Shown: positions 1-8,696, numbered from the stretch's first letter. The stretch: DNA of 64,000 nt from an uncultured Anaerotruncus sp. (GCA_944385965.1 CALWZG010000022.1:62001-126000); one strand, 5' to 3'. The notes: generated by a model not told the origin, from the letters alone. Numbers and translations are program-made.

Positions 1-696
1 GCTGTTCTGGATATGCCGGAGGACCTTTCCAAGACCGATGAGATTCTCACCCACAGAAGTGTGGTGGATTCCACTTATGCGGCTATGTATCATCCCTGGC
101 TGACAGTGTTCGACCCGCTGGACAAGAAGAGCATCAACATTCCGCCCTCCGGTTCGGTTGTGGGAATCTATGCCCGCAGCGATACCAGCCGTGGTGTTCA
201 CAAGGCGCCTGCCAACGAGGTAGTGCGGGGCTGCACCGGCCTGAGCGTCCCCTTCAATAAGGGAGAGCAGGACATCCTCAATCCCAAGGGCGTCAACCTG
301 ATTCGCTCCTTCCCTGGCCAGGGTATCCGTGTATGGGGTGCCAGAACCACCTCCTCCGACCCCAGCTGGAAATATGTCAACGTCCGTCGTTTGTTCATTT
401 ATCTGGAGGAGTCCATCAAGGCCAACACCAATTGGGTGGTCTTTGAGCCCAATGACGAGCGTCTGTGGTCCAGGGTAAAACGGACTATCGACGGTTTCCT
501 CAAGACCATGTGGCGTTCCGGCGCTCTGGCTGGTTCCACCGAAGCGGAAGCCTTCTTCTGCAATATTGACCACAGCACCATGACTCAGGATGATATTGAT
601 AATGGGCGCCTGATCTGCGTCATCGGTGTCGCTCCTGTAAAACCGGCCGAGTTTGTTATCTTCCGGATCACCCAGAAGACCGGCGAAGCAGGCTGA
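1..696 (+). CDS. Contractile tail sheath protein, C-terminal part (cut by window start)
   Basis: This is the C-terminal 231 residues of a contractile tail sheath protein, the outer cylinder that shortens to drive the inner tube into a target. The reading frame is open at base 1, so the N-terminus lies outside the window; the first internal ATG is at 13 and is not the start. The family signature is the segment reading GIRVWGARTTSSDPSWKYVNVRR followed by YLEESI, here split by position: GIRVWGART near residues 105-113 and VNVRRLFIYLEESI near 127-140. The end, with a strand of the type EFVIFRITQ, is the typical sheath C-terminal handshake region. It lies 40 bases before the tube gene, the standard sheath-tube order of R-type tails and extracellular CIS. 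Confidence 0.92.
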   Translation, partial: AVLDMPEDLSKTDEILTHRSVVDSTYAAMYHPWLTVFDPLDKKSINIPPSGSVVGIYARSDTSRGVHKAPANEVVRGCTGLSVPFNKGEQDILNPKGVNLIRSFPGQGIRVWGARTTSSDPSWKYVNVRRLFIYLEESIKANTNWVVFEPNDERLWSRVKRTIDGFLKTMWRSGALAGSTEAEAFFCNIDHSTMTQDDIDNGRLICVIGVAPVKPAEFVIFRITQKTGEAG

Positions 697-736
697 GTCC
701 CGCCGGTATGATTACATAAGGAAAGGAAGATAAATT

Positions 737-1168
737 ATGGCTGGTATTTATCCTTACGGAAAGTTTCGGTTCCGGGTGGAATGTGATGGTTTATCAGAAT
801 ATTTTTCAGAAGTAACTGGCTTTGACGCCAATGTGGACGTGTACGAATATCGGGAGGGCAGTCAAAAGACCACCCCGCTGAAGGTGTCCGGCCTGCGCAA
901 GTATGGCAACGTGACCCTGAAACGAGCTGTCTCTGAGGCCAACGCCACCGAGCTGTGGGATTGGTGGACCATCGCCGCCGACCAGGAGCCGGAGCGCAAG
1001 AGCCTGGCCATCACCCTGATGGACAATGACGGAAATGATGTGGCTACCTGGAACATTGAGGAGGCATGGCCTGTCAAGTATACCGCCCCTGATTTTAACG
1101 CCACCGCTTCGGAGGCTGCTGTTGAAACCATTGAACTGGCACACGAAGGCATGACCCGCGTGATGTAA
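737..1168 (+). CDS. Tail tube protein (T4 gp19-like), main tube subunit
   Basis: A 143-residue protein of the phage T4 gp19 / CIS tube family, whose hexamer rings stack into the inner tube expelled on contraction. Visible family features are the N-terminal KFRFRVECDG strand, the SEVTGFDANVDVYEYREG loop and the alternating-strand pattern with T-L-K-R and A-W-P-V-K-Y motifs. The ATG follows GGAAAGGAAG at good spacing. Length matches the family (about 140-150 residues). It sits directly after the sheath and before a long stem-loop (1206-1285), so sheath and tube, needed in many copies, may be separated transcriptionally from the low-copy baseplate genes. A second tube paralogue lies at 1898. Confidence 0.92.
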   Translation: MAGIYPYGKFRFRVECDGLSEYFSEVTGFDANVDVYEYREGSQKTTPLKVSGLRKYGNVTLKRAVSEANATELWDWWTIAADQEPERKSLAITLMDNDGNDVATWNIEEAWPVKYTAPDFNATASEAAVETIELAHEGMTRVM

Positions 1169-1205
1169 TCAAAATTTCAACAACAAAATATAAATGTAAT
1201 TCTTT

Positions 1206-1285
1206 GCCGCTGCTGTATCATAATCTGATTGTAATTTTCAGGATGCCTGGAAAGAATTCTGATTATGCTGCAGCAGCGCTTTTTT
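1206..1285 (+). terminator. Long stem-loop with T-run between tube and chaperone genes (candidate partial terminator)
   Basis: The arm at 1208-1225 pairs with 1261-1278 over 18 positions, with one G-U wobble and one mismatch, and is followed by six T at 1280-1285. The 35-base loop itself folds (TTTTCAGG at 1235-1242 against CCTGGAAA at 1246-1253). This has the form of an intrinsic terminator inside an otherwise continuous operon, so I infer partial termination or processing that would lower expression of downstream genes relative to sheath and tube. Confidence 0.7.
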
Positions 1286-1304
1286 GAAAGGAGAGCTGGT
1301 CATC

Positions 1305-1676
1305 ATGGCCTTTGAAACAGAATTTCACTTTGTGCTGCCCCGTGGTTATGTGGATCAGGATGGAACGGTCCACCGGGAGGGCGTGATGCGTCTGGCCAAC
1401 GCGGCGGATGAGATTCTGCCTCTGCGGGACCCCAAGGTACAGCAGAACCCAGGCTATCTGACCATCATTCTGCTGACCCGGGTGATTACCAAGCTGGGTA
1501 CCCTGCCGATGATTACCACCAAAACCATTGAGGGATTGTTCACCTTGGATTTGGCGTATTTGCAGGACTTCTATGAGCGGATTAACTCCATGGAAATGCC
1601 CAAATACCGGTGTATCTGTCCTCACTGCGGGCAGGAGGTGGATGTCCCGGTAAATTTTATGGAAGCCATCGGATAA
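1305..1676 (+). CDS. Tail assembly chaperone-like protein with C-terminal CxCPxC motif
   Basis: A 123-residue protein in the position where contractile phages carry the tail assembly chaperone (P2 E). The ATG at 1305 is chosen over the upstream 1284 start because AAAGGAG (1288-1294) lies at the right distance. The first part, FHFVLPRGYVDQDGTVHREG, followed by a variable-length helical region, is typical of the small protein following the tube in CIS loci. Near the end is C-I-C-P-H-C, a possible half zinc knuckle. The slippery heptamer A AAT TTT (1652-1658) lies seven codons before the stop, and the -1 frame continues into the conserved DUF6760-type domain. Role in assembly is inferred from order and size. 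Confidence 0.75.
   Translation: MAFETEFHFVLPRGYVDQDGTVHREGVMRLANAADEILPLRDPKVQQNPGYLTIILLTRVITKLGTLPMITTKTIEGLFTLDLAYLQDFYERINSMEMPKYRCICPHCGQEVDVPVNFMEAIG
1652..1658 (+). promoter_or_regulatory. Candidate -1 ribosomal frameshift heptamer (A AAT TTT)
   Basis: The zero-frame codons GTA AAT TTT ATG contain A AAT TTT in the canonical X XXY YYZ phase. A -1 slip here joins 118 zero-frame codons to the frame ending at 1867, giving a 187-residue fusion. The downstream frame has no ATG start and no well-placed ribosome binding site, which supports frameshifting. P2 (E/E') and lambda (G/GT) use the same arrangement in the same place of the tail operon. Confidence 0.6.
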
Positions 1677-1867
1677 GGCTGTACGCTCAGGACAAGCTCT
1701 ACGAGGAAAGCGCCTTTCTGGCCTATTACACCCACTGGAGCAGGGAGGAAATTCTCCAGATGTCCCATCAGGACCGGATTAAGTGGTGCGGCGAAATTTC
1801 TAAAATCAACAGCAAGATTAACGCCGCCTCCGGACACGAGGAGAGAAAAAACGTTTTTTCAATTTAA
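1658..1867 (+). CDS. DUF6760-type short protein, probably expressed as a -1 frameshift extension
   Basis: The -1 frame after the slippery site encodes about 69 residues ending at 1867. It contains EESAFLAYYTHWSREEI and the SHQDRIKW segment, which I recognise as the short CIS-associated DUF6760-like family (aromatic-H-W, then E-I-L, then H-x-D-R-x-x-W). No ATG lies in frame; the only upstream start-like codon is GTG 1610, deep inside the preceding gene, and CTG 1679 lies just after the preceding stop. I therefore annotate it from the frameshift point. If it is instead made alone, CTG 1679 or ATA 1673 would have to serve as the start. Confidence 0.65.
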   Translation, partial: YGSHRIRLYAQDKLYEESAFLAYYTHWSREEILQMSHQDRIKWCGEISKINSKINAASGHEERKNVFSI

Positions 1868-1897
1868 GCTTTATTCTATGGCAGAAAGGGAAGAGGC

Positions 1898-2317
1898 ATG
1901 GCGGCGGGAGATTTTGTAAATGGGGCGGTTTTTCGAGTCAGCTTTTTTGGCCTGGAACTGGGTTTTTCCAGGGTCAGCGGATTGGGCGGCTCAGTGGAAT
2001 ATGATTCCTATTTGGAGGGGGGCGGCCGGATGCATCTGCTGTACCGTCCCTCTACCTCTGCCGGAACCATTACCTTGGAAAAGGGTGTTTCCGCCGTGGA
2101 CCAGAAGGCGCTCCAGCTTTTTCAGCCAGGTGTTCAAATCTCTGGGCTGACCATTGAACTGCAAAAGAACGGCAGAACGGTGGAAAGTTATTATATCGAG
2201 TCTGGGATGCTGGTATCCTGGCAGCTGGGAGACCTGGACGCTCTCAGTTCCGCTGTGGTGATTAAAGCGTTTACCATCGCCCACACGGGGATTCTTGTAA
2301 GCGGAAGGATGAACTGA
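1898..2317 (+). CDS. Second tail tube-like protein (gp19 family, baseplate-proximal)
   Basis: A 139-residue gp19-family protein related to the main tube at 737: it has the FRVSFFGLELGFSRVSGLGG start, a Y-LEGG loop and a V-I-K-A-F-T-I-A-H end. CIS such as Afp and PVC also encode extra tube-like proteins that form the first rings above the hub and adapt the spike to the tube; I infer the same here. GGGAAGAGG precedes the ATG by a few bases. The stop at 2315-2317 directly abuts the ATG of the next gene, implying translational coupling. Confidence 0.85.
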   Translation: MAAGDFVNGAVFRVSFFGLELGFSRVSGLGGSVEYDSYLEGGGRMHLLYRPSTSAGTITLEKGVSAVDQKALQLFQPGVQISGLTIELQKNGRTVESYYIESGMLVSWQLGDLDALSSAVVIKAFTIAHTGILVSGRMN

Positions 2318-5300
2318 ATGCTCAAATGGATGGTCCCAAAACCCAATTGGATGCTGCGGCACAGGAAAAATACGCTGGCGGCCCATGTGATGGCACGGCA
2401 TGGTTCATCCATCCAGCAGGTGTCCCAAGATGGGAGCCTTATCTATTTGATGCCAGCTCAGGAGCAGCGGCAGAACCTGGAAGAACTGCTTTCCTGTCTG
2501 GAAACCCTGGCACGGCTGCTGGCCCTGCCAAGGCAGGTACCGTCCTTGTATCTGACCCATCTGACCCACCAGACCAGACTGCTTCTTTCCATACAGGGGG
2601 GACTGTCTACTGCTCAGTATCAAACGGTTTGCGATTTTTACAATCAGTTGGTGGAACAGCAGCAGAGACCCCAGCCTTCTTTTTCCAATGCCACTATGTT
2701 GAAATCCCTTGCCCAGATGCGTACCCAGCTTCTTTATGGAGAAGCGGAGAAGGTTCCAGAACAGGGAAAAAAAGGACCAGGGACCTTTGCCGTCTCCCTG
2801 GAACGAGGAAATTGGGTATTGCAAAGCCTCAACGCCCATTTTTACACCCTGCTTCGCCGCCATCCCCGGTTCCTTGAAAAGGAAGGAAAGGGGCTGGCTC
2901 CGTTTTTGAGGGACAATATGGTCCGGCTGGAACGGCTGAGCCAGAGCAGAAGAATGTGGAACCATATTTTTTCCCAGTTGGATGAAACCGGCGCGGGAGA
3001 ACTGCTGGAACAGCTGCGGCAGGAGCCATTTTTTCAGCTTTTGGGGGATGGGGGGAACAATGTTCCCTCCCTGTCCTCAGCTCAGGAGCAGCTGGTCCAC
3101 TGGGTCAGCGGAGCGGATGAGAAACGTTTATATCAGCTATGGGAATGGGTTTGGCGGCAGCGGCGTCTGGTTCAGGCGCCTGAGGGCCACCCAGAAATAC
3201 AGGAGATTTTTAAGGGGACCAATGACCCAGCGGTATTGGATGAACGGCTGAAACAATTGGCCCAGCAGGGAGGAATCTCTCAGAAGCGGCTGGAAGCGCT
3301 GCGGAGCCAGGTGAAAAGCTTCATTCAAACACAGCAAAGAGTACAGCGACTGGATCAGGAAAGCCGGAAGCTGTGGGAAAAGGTGCAGCAGATGTTTGCC
3401 GCCCGCTTTTTTACCCAGCCGGCGGATATGAGAGAAAGATGGCTAACCTTTTCTTTGGAAGAGCGGAATTTTGCGGCGGACTTTTTCTCTTACGCCTCAT
3501 GGGAATATCTCAGGCAGGGGAAAGAGGATGCTGCGGCAAAGCTGGAAGAGCATCTGCGCCAAAGCAGCCCCCAAATTGCCCAATGGCTTTCGGCCTGCCT
3601 TTCCTCAGACCCATCCGCTTGGCAGTCCTTTGTCAGCAGATGTTCTCTCCAATGGAATCAGGTGTTCCAGGAATGGAGCCAGTCTCCCCTCCTGCGGCAA
3701 TGGCAGCGGCGTATGCTGCCGGAAATCCCCCCAGAAGTCTGGGAAAAACCGGAAGAAAAGGCTTTTTCCGCTTTCAGGGGGCGGGTATTGAACCTTCTGG
3801 CGGAGAATGGCACACAGGGGGCGGATTGGGACACACAGAAACGGGTCAGTGATTGGGTGGAACAGGGACTGATATTGGCTGACCCTGCCCCAAAACATCT
3901 GGCGGAAACCTTCCAAACCTTGGTTTGGCGGCAGCGCCAGCTGGAAGAAGGAAGCCTGCTTCCAGCCTTGCGGAGCTTTGCTTTTCCAAACACCCTGTCC
4001 AGGCAGCAGTTGGAACACTGGCTCCGCCAGGCGGATACCGCTCTGCTGAACAATATCAGTGCCTATCTCATCTCTCAGGTTCAGGAAGGAGCCGACAGTT
4101 CCCCACAGAAACTGAAATTGGCGGAGGAGCTGGAACAGATTCTTTGCACCTCTCCTGGCGCCAAGTCTTTTGAACAGCATCAGCGCTGGCAGAGCCAGCA
4201 GATTCTGGACAAACTGGAACAGTTTTTGCGGCAGCCAGACAGCAGTCCGGAGGTTTTGCTGCGGCCTTTTCTGCCTCAGAACCAGGGGGGCGCGCTGACC
4301 TATTTTTCATCCTATCTGGAACAATTGTCCCCACAGGATTTACCCCGGATGGAGTCTTTGCTTCAGGCGGTTCCCTATTTAACAGAACAAGAACAGTTGC
4401 TGGGGGAAAGCCTGCGGCTCACAAAGGAATATGAACAAGAACTGAAAATCTATCTGCGGTCCTCTGCTGGTACAGCGGTGCTGACTCAACCTGGGACAGG
4501 ACCTCTTGCCCAAAAGGAAGGAGAGTCCCTTTGGTCTTGGATGGCGGAGCAGCTTCTAGCCGGAATGGGAAAGGGGCAGACAGGATTGCTTTTATCCTGT
4601 TATCTGGAGGACCTGACAGACCGGCTGGAACAGACACCCATTCCCAGATGGAATAGGATTCTGGAACAGGAGGGAACCCTCACCTTTCTGCGGCAATACG
4701 CCGGGCAGCAGCAGGAGAAAACGGTCTATGAACCGGTATTTTCTCAGTTGGTGCAGGTGCTGGAGCGGATGAAGAAACTTTGGCGGCAGAGTTTGGAGGA
4801 GAAGGCTTTCTCTCAGCGGGAAAGGGAGAAAAAAGGGGATGATACACTGAAGACTTTGAGCAGTCTTCGGCAGCAGCTGAGAGCCCTTTATCGCCAAACC
4901 TTTTCCCAAACCTTTTTTCAGTTTTTGGAGACACAGCTCCCCTTGTGGATACGCGGGGAAGGCGTAAGGCAATCTTTGGATACTTTTTCCAGTCAGGAAT
5001 GGTTTTTGACACTGGATGGCGGCAGAATAGCGGAATATCTTAAACCGTATGTTCCCCAAGAGCGTCAGGAAAGCTTTCAGCAGGCAATATCCCAATTGCG
5101 CCAGCGTATTTGGGAAGCGGAGAAAGAGGGGAGTACCTTACCTGTGGAGGAGAAAGTTCCCTTCTCCGATGCTGGGTGGCTGCGACAAACTTTGATGTTC
5201 CCGCAGGAGCCCGCAGTCTGGGACAGCGGCAGGCTGGTGGAATACCTTCAGCAGTATGTTTCTGAGGAGCATCAGGAAAGCTTCCGGCAGGCGGTATTCC

Positions 5301-6097
5301 AGTTGCGCCAGCATGTTTTGGAAGATGGGAAAGGGGACAAACGCCCTGGAGGGGAACAGATGGATTTATTAAAAAGTCTGCGGCAATATGCGGAAACCTC
5401 CCAACAGATGGACAGCTTCCAACGTTTGACCCAATGGATTGCCGACCCGCTGGCTCATTTGTTCCAACAAGCAAGCAGAAATGGTGAGGAACTCTTTGAA
5501 GCTGGCTCTCAGCTTTCTGGGACACCGCTGATTACAACCGCTCTGCTCCATGGCCTTTCTGGCCAGAGGAGGGAGGCGATGACCACAGGGTTGTTATCTG
5601 GGGAGAGACAAGGAGATTTCCTCGACCATGAGGGGAAACTTTCCCTTTTCCCGGGAGTTGTCAGTGGGCATACCATGACCAATCCGCCGGTGCTGCGGCG
5701 CAATGTTCATCCGGTATCCTCCAGGGATATGCGGGAACGTTTCCATTTAGCGGGCTATCATCAAAGCAATGAGACCTATTTTATTGACAGCCAGAGTATG
5801 GAGATGGTTTTGACAGGAGGGGCCTTCCCGACAGGGGCGGGGACATCCCTTCAGTACAGCTATCAAAACAGTGCTGGTTCCGCGAGGGAGTCGGTAAGGC
5901 AGCAGGAAGAGCGGTTCACCAAGCTCCACCAGCAGCTTTCTGCCTACGAGCAGCAGTTAGAAACCATACGGAAGAAACAGGAAAAGCTGGAGGCGGAAAC
6001 CATGCGTAAGTCGGACCAAGCCTTGATGGAGCAGCGGTTCTACCGTTATATTGAGGAGGACATCCGGCTGGCGGCCAAACGCCATGGCTTTGGATAA
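2318..6097 (+). CDS. Large helical protein in the tape-measure position (candidate tape measure)
   Basis: A 1259-residue, Gln- and Leu-rich, predominantly helical protein that I do not recognise by sequence. It lies between the chaperone/tube-2 genes and the LysM hub gene, where P2-like phages carry the tape measure, so a length-setting role is inferred from gene order. Many segments have the pattern LxQxLxxW, and the last 70 residues look like a coiled coil rich in E, K and Q. An internal duplication is clear: residues about 899-935 (GGRIAEYLKPYV onward) and 969-1005 (SGRLVEYLQQYV onward) share the QESF-QA-QLRQ pattern. It lacks the hydrophobic segments common in phage tape measures. A scaffold or effector carrier is the alternative. 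Confidence 0.5.
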   Translation: MLKWMVPKPNWMLRHRKNTLAAHVMARHGSSIQQVSQDGSLIYLMPAQEQRQNLEELLSCLETLARLLALPRQVPSLYLTHLTHQTRLLLSIQGGLSTAQYQTVCDFYNQLVEQQQRPQPSFSNATMLKSLAQMRTQLLYGEAEKVPEQGKKGPGTFAVSLERGNWVLQSLNAHFYTLLRRHPRFLEKEGKGLAPFLRDNMVRLERLSQSRRMWNHIFSQLDETGAGELLEQLRQEPFFQLLGDGGNNVPSLSSAQEQLVHWVSGADEKRLYQLWEWVWRQRRLVQAPEGHPEIQEIFKGTNDPAVLDERLKQLAQQGGISQKRLEALRSQVKSFIQTQQRVQRLDQESRKLWEKVQQMFAARFFTQPADMRERWLTFSLEERNFAADFFSYASWEYLRQGKEDAAAKLEEHLRQSSPQIAQWLSACLSSDPSAWQSFVSRCSLQWNQVFQEWSQSPLLRQWQRRMLPEIPPEVWEKPEEKAFSAFRGRVLNLLAENGTQGADWDTQKRVSDWVEQGLILADPAPKHLAETFQTLVWRQRQLEEGSLLPALRSFAFPNTLSRQQLEHWLRQADTALLNNISAYLISQVQEGADSSPQKLKLAEELEQILCTSPGAKSFEQHQRWQSQQILDKLEQFLRQPDSSPEVLLRPFLPQNQGGALTYFSSYLEQLSPQDLPRMESLLQAVPYLTEQEQLLGESLRLTKEYEQELKIYLRSSAGTAVLTQPGTGPLAQKEGESLWSWMAEQLLAGMGKGQTGLLLSCYLEDLTDRLEQTPIPRWNRILEQEGTLTFLRQYAGQQQEKTVYEPVFSQLVQVLERMKKLWRQSLEEKAFSQREREKKGDDTLKTLSSLRQQLRALYRQTFSQTFFQFLETQLPLWIRGEGVRQSLDTFSSQEWFLTLDGGRIAEYLKPYVPQERQESFQQAISQLRQRIWEAEKEGSTLPVEEKVPFSDAGWLRQTLMFPQEPAVWDSGRLVEYLQQYVSEEHQESFRQAVFQLRQHVLEDGKGDKRPGGEQMDLLKSLRQYAETSQQMDSFQRLTQWIADPLAHLFQQASRNGEELFEAGSQLSGTPLITTALLHGLSGQRREAMTTGLLSGERQGDFLDHEGKLSLFPGVVSGHTMTNPPVLRRNVHPVSSRDMRERFHLAGYHQSNETYFIDSQSMEMVLTGGAFPTGAGTSLQYSYQNSAGSARESVRQQEERFTKLHQQLSAYEQQLETIRKKQEKLEAETMRKSDQALMEQRFYRYIEEDIRLAAKRHGFG

Positions 6098-6121
6098 AGA
6101 AAAATGAGGGGGTGAAGGAGT

Positions 6122-6784
6122 ATGTTCCAGAAAGCGGTTATTAAAGTAACTGGCGGAAAAGACATTAAGGTGATGTTCAATCCCACAGAATACAGTCTGG
6201 ACACTGGGGCGAATTACAGCAATGTCAATGTTCCTGGATTGGATGGACCCATTACCCAGTACATTTCCGGCAAGCAGGATACGCTGATGATACAGCTAAT
6301 GTTTAATACCTACCAGCCGCCCCGCTATAATCCGGACAGCGGCCAGCTGGAATCTCCCAAAGAGGATGAAATTGAGGATGTCAGTACTTATACCAAGGAG
6401 ATTTATGAGCTGACCCAGATTAAGGGAATCCTGCATCATCCCCCCAAATGTACCTTTCAGTGGGGCAGCCTTAGTTTTGACGGGGTGGTTACCGATGTTA
6501 AGCAGAAATTTACCATGTTTCTGGACAGCGGCAAACCGGTACGGGCGTTGGTAGATGTTACCTTCCAGTCGGTGCTGGACCCCATTTTCTCGAAAAAATC
6601 CTCCCCCTGGGAGTCCCCGGACCGGACCAAATATAAGGTACTGGACGAAAGCTCCAGCCTGTGGCAGTTAGCCTATGAGGAGTACGGAGACGCTGACCAG
6701 TGGAGGGTCATCGCCAAACACAATGGCATCCGCAATCCCCTGGATATTTATCCAGGGATGACGGTGGTGCTGCCTCCCATTTGA
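6122..6784 (+). CDS. LysM-containing tail tube initiator / hub protein
   Basis: A 220-residue baseplate protein of the CIS tube / Afp7-like family. The N-terminal part has KVMFNPTEYSLD, a hallmark of this family, and a central strand-rich domain with the F-Q-W-G-x-L-S-F-D-G motif (about residues 117-127). Residues about 172-219 form a LysM domain (YKVLDESSSLWQLAYEEYG, then NPLDIYPGMTVVLPP). In P2 and CIS particles such proteins sit between hub and tube, with LysM contacting the baseplate rather than cell wall. GGGGGTGAAGGAG precedes the ATG. It lies before the gpD-like hub gene as in P2 (gene U then D). Confidence 0.88.
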   Translation: MFQKAVIKVTGGKDIKVMFNPTEYSLDTGANYSNVNVPGLDGPITQYISGKQDTLMIQLMFNTYQPPRYNPDSGQLESPKEDEIEDVSTYTKEIYELTQIKGILHHPPKCTFQWGSLSFDGVVTDVKQKFTMFLDSGKPVRALVDVTFQSVLDPIFSKKSSPWESPDRTKYKVLDESSSLWQLAYEEYGDADQWRVIAKHNGIRNPLDIYPGMTVVLPPI

Positions 6785-6806
6785 GGAGATAAAAGGAGAA
6801 TCATCC

Positions 6807-7898
6807 ATGGGTCTTTTCGGTTTTGTTTCCCTGCCCTGGGAAGCGGTTACAGCAAAATATGGCGGCTTTCAAACCCCGGTGATGCGGGTGTCTGTAAACA
6901 ACAGCCTGCTGAGCCTGGTGCTGTCTGTGCTGGGGCTTTCCGGCTCAGGTAATATCCGTACCGATGGGGTCAGCATCACCCTCAATAAGGATGCCGCCAG
7001 CAGTGCTACCTTCCGGATTCTGGACTGTTATAACAGTGAGGTACGCAAATTTACCAATGGTATTTCGGTGGGGTCTAAAATCTCCATCCAATTGGGATAT
7101 GGCTCGGTGCTGTCTACCGTGTTTGTAGGGTATGTGGGCAGCCTCAGCTATGATTTCGATGACCACCCCTCCATCCAGGTCACTGCCTTTGACGGCATCA
7201 AACTGATGATGGATGGAGGCAATCAGGAGCGTCACTGGAAGGATGGGGGCTTTTATTTGCAGACCATCACCGAGATTCTCAGCAGGTATACCGATGTCTG
7301 TACCTTTCTGCCCCTGAACATCAAGCCAACTATAAAAACCCATGGCCATCTGGTGCAGAAAACCAATGACTATGACTTTCTTAAAAATACCCTGTGCAAA
7401 TACTGTGGTCGGGATTTTGTGCTGGTAGGTGGAAATGGGCATCTGTATGACCCTGCCAATTTGGGCAGCAAGGTGACCACTTTGGGGCGAGGGCAGGGGC
7501 TGCTGTCCTTTTCGGTGACCCCTTCCTACCGAAAGGTGAAGGTTTGTGTGACCGGAGACCGGCTCCAAAACATCCGAGGGGAAAGTGTGGTCCAGACAGG
7601 GGATAAATACAAGACCTCCATGGATAAGGAACAGACCATCGTGCGGGAAAATGTGCCGCTGCTCAGCGTGTCAGACTGCAAGGACTACGCCACCCGACTG
7701 GCGCTGGATGAAGTGCGCAAAGCCCAGCAGGCCAGCGGGGTTTCGGTGGGGCTTCCGGAGCTGGCGCCGGGGCGGTGCATTGGTGTTTCGGGACTGGACC
7801 CGGATTGGAACGGCAAAAAATACTTAATCTCATCTGTGACCCATAACCTTGGGACAGGAGGATATACCACATCCTTTCAGACGGAGGGCTGGGAGTAA
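6807..7898 (+). CDS. gpD / gp27-like baseplate hub protein
   Basis: A 363-residue protein of the phage late-control gene D / VgrG N-terminal family, the trimeric hub joining tube and spike. Supporting features are the domain start RVSVNNSLLSLVLSVLG, the strand set around ISIQLGYGS and VGYVGSLSYDFDD, the segment LKNTLCKYCGRDFVLVGG typical of the second barrel, and the C-terminal SSVTHNLGTGGYTTSFQ motif found at the end of gpD proteins. It is followed 18 bases later by the spike gene, so hub and spike, fused in VgrG of type VI secretion, are separate here as in P2 and in other CIS. Confidence 0.9.
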   Translation: MGLFGFVSLPWEAVTAKYGGFQTPVMRVSVNNSLLSLVLSVLGLSGSGNIRTDGVSITLNKDAASSATFRILDCYNSEVRKFTNGISVGSKISIQLGYGSVLSTVFVGYVGSLSYDFDDHPSIQVTAFDGIKLMMDGGNQERHWKDGGFYLQTITEILSRYTDVCTFLPLNIKPTIKTHGHLVQKTNDYDFLKNTLCKYCGRDFVLVGGNGHLYDPANLGSKVTTLGRGQGLLSFSVTPSYRKVKVCVTGDRLQNIRGESVVQTGDKYKTSMDKEQTIVRENVPLLSVSDCKDYATRLALDEVRKAQQASGVSVGLPELAPGRCIGVSGLDPDWNGKKYLISSVTHNLGTGGYTTSFQTEGWE

Positions 7899-7916
7899 GA
7901 GAGGGGGCGAGAAACC

Positions 7917-8696
7917 ATGGCGATTGGAGAGAGCATCTATGGCGCGGGAGAACAAGGAGGGGAAAACAGGCCTGCCAGCCTCACCTTGGGGGTAGTTAAA
8001 GAGAACTGGAACCCTCTGAGTCCTGGTATGGTAAAGGTTCTGATTTCCACCCCAAATGACGGGGAAATGGAAAGTGACTGGATGCCGGTGGTTACCCCTT
8101 ACGGCGGCAATGGGGTAGGCTGCTTTCTGTTGCCGGAGGTGGGGGCTACTGTGGTTATCGGCTATATTGACGACAACTCTGTCTCACCAGTGGTGCTGGG
8201 GTGTACCTGGCTGAAAAAGAACCAGAAGGAGAACAAGCTGCCCGACGCCAGCGCCAACCAGAAAAACAATGTAAAGGTTTTTGCTTTTTCCAATGGTACC
8301 CTGCTGCGGATTACCGAGGACCAGCAGGGGGATATGGTGGAGATTATGACCGCCAAAAAACAGCAGGTGGTGCTGGATGATAAAAGCCAGACGGTGAAGG
8401 TAATTTCCAAGGAGGGGGACAGCTGCATGGAGCTGAACGGCAAAACCGGCAGCGTCACCATGGAGGCCAAGGAAAGCTTTACTGTGAAGGTGGGGGGCAA
8501 AGAGGTTCTGACGGTGTCCAAAAGCGGACTGAAGGTGGACGCGGACCAGATGGACCTGAATGGTAAGAGCCTGAAATGTAAGGCCAGCCAGGCCAAACTG
8601 GAAGGCAGCACCATCGAACTGAAAGCACAGGGTACCCTGAAGGCGGAATGCAGCGGCATCGCCCGGATTAAGGGTTCTATGCTCAAGCTGAACTGA
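7917..8696 (+). CDS. Baseplate spike protein with OB-fold and beta-helix (gpV/gp5-like)
   Basis: A 259-residue central spike protein. Residues about 20-100 form the gp5/VgrG OB-fold domain (LGVVKENWNPLSPGMVKV, then PYGGNGVGCFLLPEVGATVVIGYID and the SPVVLGCTWL exit). From about 120 onward there is a strand-repeat region (LRITEDQQGDMVEIMTAK, QQVVLDDKSQTVKV, and so on) expected to form the three-stranded beta-helix needle. The tip would be capped by the DUF4280 PAAR-like protein at 20640. Length fits Afp8/Pvc8-type spikes without a fused effector. The ATG overlaps no neighbour; a GAGGGGGCGAGAAACC region precedes it. Confidence 0.9.
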   Translation: MAIGESIYGAGEQGGENRPASLTLGVVKENWNPLSPGMVKVLISTPNDGEMESDWMPVVTPYGGNGVGCFLLPEVGATVVIGYIDDNSVSPVVLGCTWLKKNQKENKLPDASANQKNNVKVFAFSNGTLLRITEDQQGDMVEIMTAKKQQVVLDDKSQTVKVISKEGDSCMELNGKTGSVTMEAKESFTVKVGGKEVLTVSKSGLKVDADQMDLNGKSLKCKASQAKLEGSTIELKAQGTLKAECSGIARIKGSMLKLN

